Shown here piece after piece: positions 1 to 5,913 of a DNA stretch of 5,913 nucleotides. The position numbers and the translations under genes are program-made. Position 1 is the first letter of the stretch. Each line of letters opens with the position of its first letter. Source of the stretch: Dehalococcoidales bacterium (lineage in GTDB: Bacteria; Chloroflexota; Dehalococcoidia; Dehalococcoidales; UBA5627); the NCBI GenBank assembly GCA_012520835.1, contig JAAYNN010000075.1, positions 1 through 5,913 on the forward strand, read 5' to 3'. The notes beneath the pieces were generated by a model. It was given only the letters and a program-made list of their open reading frames with translations. It had not been told where the DNA came from and searched no databases.

Positions 1-1052
1 CAACCGTAACATCTACCGTTACGGATAGCGGAGCTAAAACAATAACTGTAACCGATAGCAGGGGGCGTGAAGTTACCCTGAACTTGCCGGTCAACAGGGT
101 GGTTTATTTGCATCCTACTCTAGCCGAAGGGCTGAAAATTATCGATGCCTGGGACAAGGTCATAGCCGTCGATAATTACACTACAAATAACGTGTTCTTC
201 CCTAATCTTGGCAGCTTGCCTGTTATTGCCATGACCGAGTCGGGAACAATAGATTATGAGGCTATAATTACACTTCAGCCCGATGTCGTACTTGTTTTAG
301 CAGCTCCGGGTCATTATGATGTCGATGCCATGATAGCCGCCCTGGAGCCGGAAATCCCTGTGGTTGCTGTTTTCGATATATACGCCGCCGATGCATGGCC
401 CTCCGGCATCGAATTATTGGGGAAAATAATGCAAAAGGAAGAAGAAGCACAGGAGTTCATTGAGTTCTGTCGTAATATTGAGGCAAACATCGGGTCGAAG
501 TCTTTGTCTCTCTCCGATGAAGAAAAACCGGGTATTTTTATAAAGGTTCCCGGATATACCTCCGACCAATTCAGTTCATATACCAATGAATTCGCCTTTA
601 TTGCAAACCTGATGGCAGTAACCGGGGCGGTGAATGTGGCTGCCGATTTGCCCTCTACCGGTGGTTGGGTAGAGAACGTAGATATGGAATGGTTAATAAC
701 TCAGCCTTACGAATTTATCATGGCTACCTTATGGGACAGCCTTAACCCAGGAGTATTGGGTTACAATGTGCAGAATACAATTGCCGCACAGAAATATCAC
801 ACTGAAATGATGCAACTGCCCGCTTTTTCTGCCAGCCAGGCTGTCGCTGACGGTAATCTCTATATTACCGATACCACTCTGACCACCACTCCGCGATACT
901 TCATCCTGATGGAATACATGGCAAAGATGCTGCATCCCGATTTGTTTGCCGACCTCGACCCCAAGGCTACCCACCAGGAATACCTGTCCAGATTTATGCG
1001 TGTCGATTTCAGCCTTGAAGAGAGCGGGGTGTTCTTCTATCCGGAACCGTAA
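1..1052 (+). CDS. ABC transporter substrate-binding protein, FecB/BtuF class (5' partial)
   Basis: Solute receptor of a type II (iron-siderophore/corrinoid) ABC importer, expected to be tethered outside the membrane. The reading frame is open from base 3 to the window edge, so the start and any signal peptide lie outside; a TTG at 84 is an internal Leu codon, not a start. The visible 349 residues begin in a Thr/Val-rich linker, followed by the N-lobe (TDSRGRE, then NRVVYLHP), a connecting helix, and the C-lobe with GGWVEN, ending in ESGVFFYP before TAA. The family motif around TIDYEAIITLQPDVVLV matches the BtuF segment containing the permease-docking Glu (codon 258-260 here); the second docking Glu falls in NVDMEWL (codon 687-689). 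Over the first 110 or so aligned residues it is about 58% identical by eye to the next gene, with no gaps, so the two are recent paralogues. Only 32 bp separate them, which suggests co-transcription. Class is confident; the ligand is unknown. Confidence 0.93.
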   Translation, partial: TVTSTVTDSGAKTITVTDSRGREVTLNLPVNRVVYLHPTLAEGLKIIDAWDKVIAVDNYTTNNVFFPNLGSLPVIAMTESGTIDYEAIITLQPDVVLVLAAPGHYDVDAMIAALEPEIPVVAVFDIYAADAWPSGIELLGKIMQKEEEAQEFIEFCRNIEANIGSKSLSLSDEEKPGIFIKVPGYTSDQFSSYTNEFAFIANLMAVTGAVNVAADLPSTGGWVENVDMEWLITQPYEFIMATLWDSLNPGVLGYNVQNTIAAQKYHTEMMQLPAFSASQAVADGNLYITDTTLTTTPRYFILMEYMAKMLHPDLFADLDPKATHQEYLSRFMRVDFSLEESGVFFYPEP

Positions 1053-1070
1053 TTTCCCTGGCAATTAATA

Positions 1071-1076
1071 GAGGAG
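1071..1076 (+). promoter_or_regulatory. Ribosome binding site of the second binding protein
   Basis: GAGGAG lies 8 nt before the ATG at 1085. It fixes that start, which also gives a complete Tat/lipoprotein signal, and shows independent initiation within the 32-bp gap after the first binding-protein gene. Confidence 0.75.
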
Positions 1077-1084
1077 CTTTAAAA

Positions 1085-2401
1085 ATGAAAAAATATAATA
1101 AAAACCAATTTGATAAAACCATTGATGCACACAAAAAAAAGGGAGAGATATCGAGGCGCCATTTTCTGCTCGGAGCCGGTTCCCTTGTATTTGGCGGGGC
1201 ATTGGGTGGGGGGCTGCTATCCGGCTGCAAGCAGGAAGTAACTACGCAGACGGTTTCGACGACGAAAACTGTTTCGATCCCCACAACGGTAGAGGTTCCG
1301 GTAATGACTACGGTCACGGAAACCGCATACTCAACTGTGACGGAAATGACTACCGAAACCGTAACTGAGACAGCTGCCGAAGTGAAAACGGTAACTATAA
1401 CCGATGCCGCCGGCAGGGAAATTACGGTGAATCTACCGGTGGAACGCGTAGCCTATCTTCATCCGGCTATAGCAGAAAGCTTGGTGATAGTAAATGCCTG
1501 GGACAGGGTGATTGCCAAGGACAATTACACCTTCGATACCCTGATCTTCCCTGGGCTGGATAATATGCCTGTGCTGCCTTATTTTGAATCGGGCTCCGTA
1601 GACTATGAAAAGATTATCGAACTCCAGCCTGATGTCCTTCTTGTATTGCCGACTGCCGGCGGTATCGACCTTAATGAAGCCATTTCGAAACTCGAACCGG
1701 AAATTCCCGTCATCTCCGTTTTCGATACTAATGACGCCGATACATGGTCGAAGGGAATTGAACTGCTGGGGGCTGTTATGCAAAGAGAGGAGGAAGCGCA
1801 GGCGTTTGCTTCTTTTGTTCAGAGTATTGAAGACTCCGTTACCGCAAAAACATCAGGGCTTGTCGAGGCTGACAAACCCTCTGTACTGTTGAAAATTTCG
1901 GGCTGGACTATCGACCAGTTCTCTTCTTTTTCCAACGAATTCGCTCCGGTTAAGAAACTGGTAGATGTTACGGGAGCTGTGAATCTGGCAGCCGATTTGC
2001 CTTCAATGGGCGGGTGGGTAGAGAATATCGATCCCGAATGGCTGGTTACACAGGATTATGATTATGTCCTGGTAGATATATGGGAATCATACTACCCTGG
2101 GGCTATGGGAGTTGGTGTTCTTGATACATCCGCTGCACAAACTATACTTGAAGATTTAACGGCTATGAATGTCTTTGAGGGCAGCAAGCCGGTTATCGAC
2201 GGGCACTTCTACCTTATGGATCATGAATTGATAATGTCGATCAGGTACCCGATGCTGCTGGCGTATGCTGCCAAGGCTTTCCATCCCGAATTGTTTATTG
2301 ACTTCGACCCGGATGCCGTTATGCAGGATTATTTGACCAGGTTTATCCGTATTGAAGTCGACCCCATTGAGAGCGGATTGTTTTTCTATCCGAAACTATA
2401 A
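1085..2401 (+). CDS. ABC transporter substrate-binding lipoprotein with Tat-type signal, FecB/BtuF class
   Basis: Complete 438-residue receptor for a metal-chelate ABC importer. The N-terminus has a twin-arginine motif SRRHFLL (residues 23-29), a Gly/Leu-rich hydrophobic stretch and a lipobox LSGC (45-48), so Cys48 is the predicted lipid anchor and export is probably by Tat as a folded protein. Residues 52-104 are a Thr/Val-rich spacer (32 of 53 are T or V). The binding domain follows: TITDAAGRE (104-112), YLHP (124-127), DYEKIIELQPD (173-183), GGWVENIDPEWL (309-320) and the terminal ESGLFFYP (429-436). By recalled alignment with E. coli BtuF, E175 and E318 are the two permease-docking glutamates. 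It is longer than BtuF mainly because of the linker. It sits 93 bp upstream of the permease, with a stem-loop between them. The upstream paralogue differs in loops around residues 188-195 and 378-386, so ligand preference may differ. Iron-siderophore, haem or corrinoid cannot be told apart from sequence alone. Confidence 0.95.
   Translation: MKKYNKNQFDKTIDAHKKKGEISRRHFLLGAGSLVFGGALGGGLLSGCKQEVTTQTVSTTKTVSIPTTVEVPVMTTVTETAYSTVTEMTTETVTETAAEVKTVTITDAAGREITVNLPVERVAYLHPAIAESLVIVNAWDRVIAKDNYTFDTLIFPGLDNMPVLPYFESGSVDYEKIIELQPDVLLVLPTAGGIDLNEAISKLEPEIPVISVFDTNDADTWSKGIELLGAVMQREEEAQAFASFVQSIEDSVTAKTSGLVEADKPSVLLKISGWTIDQFSSFSNEFAPVKKLVDVTGAVNLAADLPSMGGWVENIDPEWLVTQDYDYVLVDIWESYYPGAMGVGVLDTSAAQTILEDLTAMNVFEGSKPVIDGHFYLMDHELIMSIRYPMLLAYAAKAFHPELFIDFDPDAVMQDYLTRFIRIEVDPIESGLFFYPKL
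1310..1381 (+). repeat. Three degenerate 24-bp tandem units encoding a TVTE-led octapeptide
   Basis: Inside the linker of the second binding protein, residues 76-99 read as three consecutive octads: TVTETAYS, TVTEMTTE and TVTETAAE. The DNA units diverge mostly at third positions, so selection has acted on the peptide, or the duplication is old. The likely role is a flexible or extended stalk lifting the receptor off the lipid anchor; the many Thr residues could be modified, but nothing here shows that. Confidence 0.65.
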
Positions 2402-2420
2402 TTTCCTGAGACCTGATAGT

Positions 2421-2444
2421 GCCCACCGGCGTAATCCGGTGGGC
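2421..2444 (+). terminator. Intercistronic stem-loop, possible attenuator or 3'-end stabiliser
   Basis: GCCCACCGG (2421-2429) and CCGGTGGGC (2436-2444) form a perfect GC-rich 9-bp stem with a 6-nt loop, starting 19 nt after the stop of the second binding protein. No T-tract follows (the next bases are ATTCGAAATATTC), so it is not a textbook Rho-independent terminator. It could partly terminate or protect the 3' end of the receptor mRNA, giving more receptor than transporter core. That role is inferred from position and structure only. Confidence 0.45.
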
Positions 2445-2494
2445 ATTCGAAATATTCTGTCATTTAAAAACCTGGGATTTTTAATGAGGTAAAC

Positions 2495-3592
2495 ATGAAT
2501 CAATCTTCAGATACAACTTTTAAACCCGATATTATAAAAGCAACTGCTTTAAAAAAGGAGCAAAGAAAGGCTAACCTTAAAAAATGGCGGTTTATAATTA
2601 TCCTTATACCGATAATGATTTTACTGATGGCAATAAATGCCCAGACCGGTTCGGCTAATTTATCAATCGGAGATGTTTTTACCACTATCCTTCATAAGTT
2701 CTTCCCAGATACGTTTGCCTCTGTCAGCGATATGGTGAATAAAATAATCTGGCAACTCAGGTTGCCGCGCGTGCTGATGGCAATGCTGGCAGGTATCGGC
2801 TTGGCTGGCGCCGGATGCGTGATGCAGTCGTCTCTGAAAAATCCGCTGGCAGACCCCCTGTTATTAGGGATATCTTCCAGCGCCGGTTTCGGGGCAACGC
2901 TTGTCATAATCTTGGGAGTCGGAATCCTGTCCGGTACGGCAGGCATTATTACCAGTGCTTTCTTTTTTGCCATTCTTGTTTCACTGGTAATCATCGGGTT
3001 ATCCAGCTTTAAAGGCGCTAAACCGGTAACCATGCTGCTAATCGGGTTGGCAATGACCTATCTTTTCCAGTCTCTTACCCAGCTATTGCAGTATCAATCA
3101 TCGGCGGAGGCTGCCAAGGCTTCGATGATGTGGATGGTGGGCGACTTATCAGGAGTGGAATGGAGCGAGGTTGCTATTTTATTCCCGATTATTCTCGTCT
3201 CATGCGGATTGTTGTTCTGGAAATCGTGGGACCTCAACATTCTGTCATCGGGTGATGAAACGGCCAAGAGCCTGGGTATAAATGTATTCCGGCTGAGGGT
3301 ATTCCTGATGGCGGTAGCTTCTCTGGTTACAGCGGCTATTGTCAGCTTTATAGGCGTCATCGCTTTTGTGGGACTGGTTTGTCCGCATATATGCAGGATG
3401 TTCATAGGCAGCGATAACCGTTTTCTTTTTCCCGCTTCCTGCCTTGCCGGAGCCGTACTGCTATTGTGTGCAGATTGCGTGGCAAGAACAGTTTTAAGCC
3501 CTGTCATACTTCCCCCCGGCGTTATTACGGGACTGCTTGGCGCTCCGTTCTTTATACAGCTGGTCATGAGACAAAGGAGGGAACTGATATGA
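2495..3592 (+). CDS. ABC transporter permease, FecCD/BtuC family
   Basis: Transmembrane subunit of the importer, expected to act as a homodimer with about ten helices per subunit. Family landmarks appear in order: LRLPRVL (88-94), GAGCVMQ (105-111), NPLADPLLLGISSSAG (116-131), the cytoplasmic coupling region FVGLVCPHICR (291-301), and LPPGVITGLLGAPFFI (339-354) near the C-terminus. Arg89 and Arg92 match the BtuC arginines that contact the docking Glu residues of the binding protein. The 365-residue length exceeds BtuC (about 326), mainly because of a charged, Lys-rich cytoplasmic tail of about 30 residues before the first membrane segment (about 33-50). The ATG at 2495 is supported by TGAGGT at 2485-2490, a fairly short spacing. 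The stop overlaps the ATPase start (ATGA), indicating translational coupling. Several Cys residues lie in or near membrane segments (108, 237, 296, 300, 316, 325, 328). Family certain; substrate unknown. Confidence 0.96.
   Translation: MNQSSDTTFKPDIIKATALKKEQRKANLKKWRFIIILIPIMILLMAINAQTGSANLSIGDVFTTILHKFFPDTFASVSDMVNKIIWQLRLPRVLMAMLAGIGLAGAGCVMQSSLKNPLADPLLLGISSSAGFGATLVIILGVGILSGTAGIITSAFFFAILVSLVIIGLSSFKGAKPVTMLLIGLAMTYLFQSLTQLLQYQSSAEAAKASMMWMVGDLSGVEWSEVAILFPIILVSCGLLFWKSWDLNILSSGDETAKSLGINVFRLRVFLMAVASLVTAAIVSFIGVIAFVGLVCPHICRMFIGSDNRFLFPASCLAGAVLLLCADCVARTVLSPVILPPGVITGLLGAPFFIQLVMRQRRELI
3574..3580 (+). promoter_or_regulatory. Strong ribosome binding site that sets the ATPase start
   Basis: AAGGAGG inside the last codons of the permease lies 8 nt before the ATG at 3589. 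The ATPase frame is open further upstream (an ATG at 3466), but that stretch overlaps the permease and shows no ABC-domain similarity. This site and the start of the conserved domain (MRLNVQNLSFGYG) place the true start at 3589. Confidence 0.85.
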
Positions 3593-4395
3593 GGTTGAAC
3601 GTACAAAACCTGTCGTTCGGTTACGGTAGATTCCCTGTATTGAAAGGGGTTTCATTCAATATCGTTCCCGGGGAGATCGTCTGTCTGGTTGGACCTAACG
3701 GCAGTGGAAAAAGCACCCTTATTCGATGCATCGATTCCATCCTTCAACCGCAGAGCGGGAAAATACTGGTAAACGGAGAAGATTCCAGGAGAATCCCCAG
3801 GCAGGAACTGGCGCGGCAAATGGCTTATGTACCGCAGGGGATACAACAGGCTTTCCCTATTACCGTATTCGATACCGTGATGATGGGAAGGAGGCCGCAT
3901 TCTTCCTGGCGCAGCAGTGAAAGCGATGTTAACAAGGTAATAGAGGTGATACAGTTGCTGGGGTTGGACGATATCGCCATGAAGAACTGCAACGAGTTGA
4001 GCGGGGGGCAGCAGCAGCGGGTTATGATAGCCATGGCGCTGGCGCAGGAACCCGATATTCTTCTACTCGACGAAGCGACCTCAGCTCTCGATATCTGCTA
4101 TCAACTGGAGGTGATGGAAACGTTGACCGGGCTGGTAAAGGAAAGAGATATCAGCGCCGTGATGGCCATCCACGATTTAAATATCGCTTCGCGTTACGCC
4201 GACCGGGTGATAATGCTTAAAAACGGTGAAATAATAATGGAAGGGCCGCCTGAGGAGTCCTTTACAGAAGAAAACATCATCAAGGTTTATGGGGTTAATG
4301 CGCTGGTTAAAATAGACGATGACGGGAAACCCTCCATCGTACCGGTGCGACGAAATAAAATTAAACCGGATTTAAAAATTAGCATATCCGGCTGA
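3589..4395 (+). CDS. ABC transporter ATP-binding protein, FecE/BtuD/FhuC family
   Basis: Cytoplasmic ATPase that dimerises and powers the permease encoded just upstream. All nucleotide-binding motifs are intact in the 268 residues: the A-loop aromatic in FGYG (Tyr12), Walker A GPNGSGKST (35-43), Q-loop VPQ (Gln83), signature LSGGQQQR (137-144), Walker B ILLLDE (157-162, catalytic Glu162), D-loop SALD (165-168) and the switch His195 in AIHDLN. The length matches FecE/FhuC relatives (about 255-275). The C-terminal 30 or so residues after YGVNALV form a short extension ending in a basic, poorly conserved tail. The 4-bp overlap with the permease and the strong ribosome site point to tight stoichiometric coupling. 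Nothing suggests inactivity. Substrate specificity cannot be taken from this subunit. Confidence 0.97.
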   Translation: MRLNVQNLSFGYGRFPVLKGVSFNIVPGEIVCLVGPNGSGKSTLIRCIDSILQPQSGKILVNGEDSRRIPRQELARQMAYVPQGIQQAFPITVFDTVMMGRRPHSSWRSSESDVNKVIEVIQLLGLDDIAMKNCNELSGGQQQRVMIAMALAQEPDILLLDEATSALDICYQLEVMETLTGLVKERDISAVMAIHDLNIASRYADRVIMLKNGEIIMEGPPEESFTEENIIKVYGVNALVKIDDDGKPSIVPVRRNKIKPDLKISISG

Positions 4396-4458
4396 TAGTG
4401 AATTTTATTAAAACACCTGATATGCTTTGTAAGTCTATCTGGGTTTGGGGATTTATAT

Positions 4459-5088
4459 ATGGGTCTTATGAAATACGTATTTGAGCAGGCAGGGAAACCG
4501 AGAGGGAAGTTCGGAGAGCTTTTCGCCATGTCGATGAACCTTGGACATAGTAAACTGACTCGATGGGGGTTGAGTTACCTTACTGTAAACCCTGAAGATT
4601 TTGTTCTTGATGTAGGTTGCGGCGGCGGTAAAACGGTGAGCAGGCTGGCAAAAATAGCCAGGGAAGGTAAAGTCTGGGGGGTGGATTATTCCGATGCCAG
4701 TGTGGCGGCAGCTACTCGTGCCAATAGGAAATCAATCGATAACGGGCAGGTGAAAATATTGAAAGCGTCTGTATCCGAGCTTCCCTTTCCCGGCGAAATG
4801 TTCGATTTGGTTACGGCTGTAGAGACCTGTTATTTTTGGCCCGATTTCCAGGAGAATTTAAAAGAGATATACCGTGTTTTAAAGCCCGGAGGGTCTTTCG
4901 TTATCATTAATGAGGCATATAAAAACGAAAAGTTTGAAAAAAGAAACTCGTCCATAGCAAATACCCGCAAATTCTTATATTATCTACCTTTGGAATTTAA
5001 GGAATATTTTGAGAACGCCGGCTTTTCACAAATTCGGATAAAAACTATCGAGAGTAAAAACTGGATTACTGTTATCGGCAGGAAATGA
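4459..5088 (+). CDS. Class I SAM-dependent methyltransferase
   Basis: Small soluble methyltransferase of 209 residues with a Rossmann-type SAM fold. Visible motifs: glycine-rich motif I VLDVGCGGG (49-57), the acidic residue ending strand 2 in GVDYS (Asp76), ELPFPGEMFDLV (107-118), motif II FDLVTAVET (115-123) and LKPGGSF (141-147). The N-terminal segment GKPRG (12-16), MNLGH (26-30) and WGL (36-38) looks like a conserved subfamily signature, probably a lid or acceptor-binding part. No membrane segment or signal is seen. The ATG at 4459 follows a weak purine-rich site (GGGGA, 4447-4451) with 7 nt between; an alternative ATG at 4468 would remove only three residues. It starts 63 bp after the ATPase with no convincing terminator between them, so it is probably in the same transcript. 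The acceptor is unknown: a metallophore, tetrapyrrole or corrinoid taken up by the neighbouring importer is a context-based guess. It resembles UbiE/MenG-type enzymes only at the level of the shared fold. Confidence 0.93.
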   Translation: MGLMKYVFEQAGKPRGKFGELFAMSMNLGHSKLTRWGLSYLTVNPEDFVLDVGCGGGKTVSRLAKIAREGKVWGVDYSDASVAAATRANRKSIDNGQVKILKASVSELPFPGEMFDLVTAVETCYFWPDFQENLKEIYRVLKPGGSFVIINEAYKNEKFEKRNSSIANTRKFLYYLPLEFKEYFENAGFSQIRIKTIESKNWITVIGRK

Positions 5089-5155
5089 CACTATTTATGT
5101 AATTGTGCTGATGCAATAAAATTCTGATATTATTATGAATATTTGAGAATAATCT
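5089..5155 (+). promoter_or_regulatory. AT-rich gap, candidate promoter/operator for the ZIP gene
   Basis: This 67-bp gap is about 78% A+T, clearly richer than the genes on either side. Possible elements are TTGTGC (5103-5108) with TATTAT (5128-5133) at a long 19-bp spacing, or TAAAAT (5117-5122) as a -10 with no good -35. GAGAA (5145-5149) is a weak ribosome site 6 nt before the ATG. No convincing Fur, Zur or MntR palindrome is visible. A promoter here is plausible but not shown; the ZIP gene could equally be read through from upstream. Confidence 0.25.
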
Positions 5156-5913
5156 ATGGATATCAACGTTGGCTTCGCCCTGCTTTTAACCACTCTTGCC
5201 GGCCTTTCGACCGGCATCGGCAGCCTGATTGCTTTTTTTATCCGTAAACCCAATACTTCCTATCTATCCTTCCTGCTGGGCATTGCGGCCGGTGTCATGC
5301 TCTATATCTCTTTCGGTGAACTATTAGGAACGGCCATCGAAGATGTCGGTTTTTTAAAAGCTAATATCGCCTTTTTTGTGGGGATAGCAGTCTTTGCTCT
5401 TGTAGATATTCTGGTTCCTCATTCCTATGAAGAGGAATCGGCTGAAGACCATCGCTTCGGTCTCATGGGTGAAGAGAAAAAGAAAGCCCCGTCGCTGTCT
5501 GCGCTTAAAAGGGGCGGGATATTTATCGCCCTGGGCATCGCCATACACAATTTCCCGGAGGGATTGATTACCTTTTCGGCAGCCGCTACCGGTGATATTT
5601 CACTGGGAATCACGATTGCCGTAGCGGTAGCCTTACATAATATTCCGGAAGGCATTGCCGTCTCCGTGCCTATTCTATATTCGACCGGCAGCCGTAAAAA
5701 GGCGTTTGCCTATTCCTTTTTGTCCGGGCTTTCCGAGCCGGTGGGGGCGCTTATCGGATTTTTGGTGCTGATGCCTTTCCTGACGCCGGATATCCTCTCG
5801 ATGACCTTGGCTTTTGTGGCAGGAATCATGATCTATATCAGCCTGGACGAAATCCTGCCGATGGCGCACAAGTATGGCAGGGAGCACCTGGTAATTATCG
5901 GAGTGGTAGCCGG
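5156..5913 (+). CDS. zupT: ZIP-family divalent metal transporter, ZupT-like (3' partial)
   Basis: Inner-membrane transporter bringing zinc and probably other divalent metals (Fe, Mn, Co) into the cytoplasm. The frame is open from the ATG at 5156 to the right edge, giving 252 codons; compared with E. coli ZupT (about 257 residues) only the last 20 or so residues of the final helix should be missing. The metal-site motifs of helices 4 and 5 are intact: HNFPEG (131-136) and HNIPEG (161-166), supplying His, Asn and Glu ligands. Also present are helix 1 (about 7-28), SFGELL (52-57), SGLSEPVGA (190-198) and the SLDEILP motif (229-235). The variable loop between helices 3 and 4 (about 88-119) is short and charged (Glu and Lys) with only two His, not the His-rich type of many eukaryotic ZIPs. 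It lies 67 bp after the methyltransferase on the same strand, consistent with a metal-uptake locus. Confidence 0.95.
   Translation, partial: MDINVGFALLLTTLAGLSTGIGSLIAFFIRKPNTSYLSFLLGIAAGVMLYISFGELLGTAIEDVGFLKANIAFFVGIAVFALVDILVPHSYEEESAEDHRFGLMGEEKKKAPSLSALKRGGIFIALGIAIHNFPEGLITFSAAATGDISLGITIAVAVALHNIPEGIAVSVPILYSTGSRKKAFAYSFLSGLSEPVGALIGFLVLMPFLTPDILSMTLAFVAGIMIYISLDEILPMAHKYGREHLVIIGVVA

Noticed and set aside
4..24. CCGTAAC / GTTACGG inverted repeat at the left edge
   Set aside because: It lies inside the Thr/Val-rich coding linker of the first binding protein, where repeated ACC-GTA and GTT-ACG codons produce such symmetry by chance.
84..86. TTG as the start of the first binding protein
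   Set aside because: The same frame is open to the window edge and the upstream residues match the paralogue's linker and TDxxGRE strand, so the gene begins outside the window.
268..1317. Minus-strand open frames over the binding-protein genes
   Set aside because: They lie opposite strongly conserved coding sequence, have no recognisable domain and no convincing ribosome sites; they are shadows of the + strand genes.
2402..2494. Cobalamin riboswitch before the permease
   Set aside because: The gap is only 93 bp and holds one simple hairpin; the long multi-stem B12-box structure cannot fit and no B12-box-like sequence is seen.
3466..3588. Upstream ATG extension of the ATPase
   Set aside because: It overlaps the permease C-terminus by over 120 bp in another frame and has no ABC-domain similarity; the strong ribosome site and conserved N-terminus select 3589.
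5121..5153. Possible Fur/Zur-type operator before the ZIP gene (ATTC...GAAT, ATTAT...ATAAT)
   Set aside because: The arms are only 4-5 bp in very AT-rich DNA and do not match a known metal-regulator box; chance symmetry is likely.
5354..5887. Minus-strand open frames over the right end
   Set aside because: The + strand here encodes an intact ZIP transporter with both metal-site motifs; the reverse frames have low-complexity translations and no support.

Overview
This 5.9 kb window carries six genes, all on the + strand and closely spaced. It looks like a metal or metal-chelate uptake locus of an anaerobic bacterium. Base composition is moderate (high 40s %GC by impression). The lipoprotein signal (twin-arginine motif plus lipobox) followed by a Thr/Val-rich linker fits Dehalococcoidia/Chloroflexi-type bacteria. 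No rRNA or taxonomic marker is present, so the organism is an inference only.

Layout: (1) bases 1-1052, a substrate-binding protein of the FecB/BtuF (iron-siderophore/corrinoid) ABC class, cut at its 5' end by the window edge. (2) 1085-2401, a complete paralogue of it, a Tat-type lipoprotein with a Thr/Val-rich tether. (3) 2421-2444, a perfect 9-bp stem-loop in the 93-bp gap before the transporter core. (4) 2495-3592, a FecCD/BtuC-type permease. (5) 3589-4395, its ATPase, overlapping by ATGA. (6) 4459-5088, a class I SAM-dependent methyltransferase. (7) 5156 to the right edge, a ZupT-like ZIP metal transporter lacking only its last residues.

The tandem binding proteins, permease and ATPase form a complete type II ABC importer: lipid-anchored receptors capture a chelate outside the membrane and pass it to the permease dimer, driven by the ATPase. 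Both binding proteins keep the two Glu residues that, by comparison with BtuF, dock onto Arg residues of the permease, and the permease keeps the matching LRLPR Arg pair. The simplest model is therefore two receptors with different pockets sharing one channel. The methyltransferase may act on the imported ligand or a related small molecule, and the ZIP protein would add a second, ATP-independent divalent-metal route. The ligand cannot be read from the sequence: iron-siderophore, haem, corrinoid or another metallophore are all possible.

No tRNA, rRNA, CRISPR array, insertion sequence or riboswitch was seen. No gap between genes exceeds 100 bp. I found no clearly new system. The points most worth a second look are the duplicated receptor, which may extend left of the window, and the methyltransferase linked to the importer.
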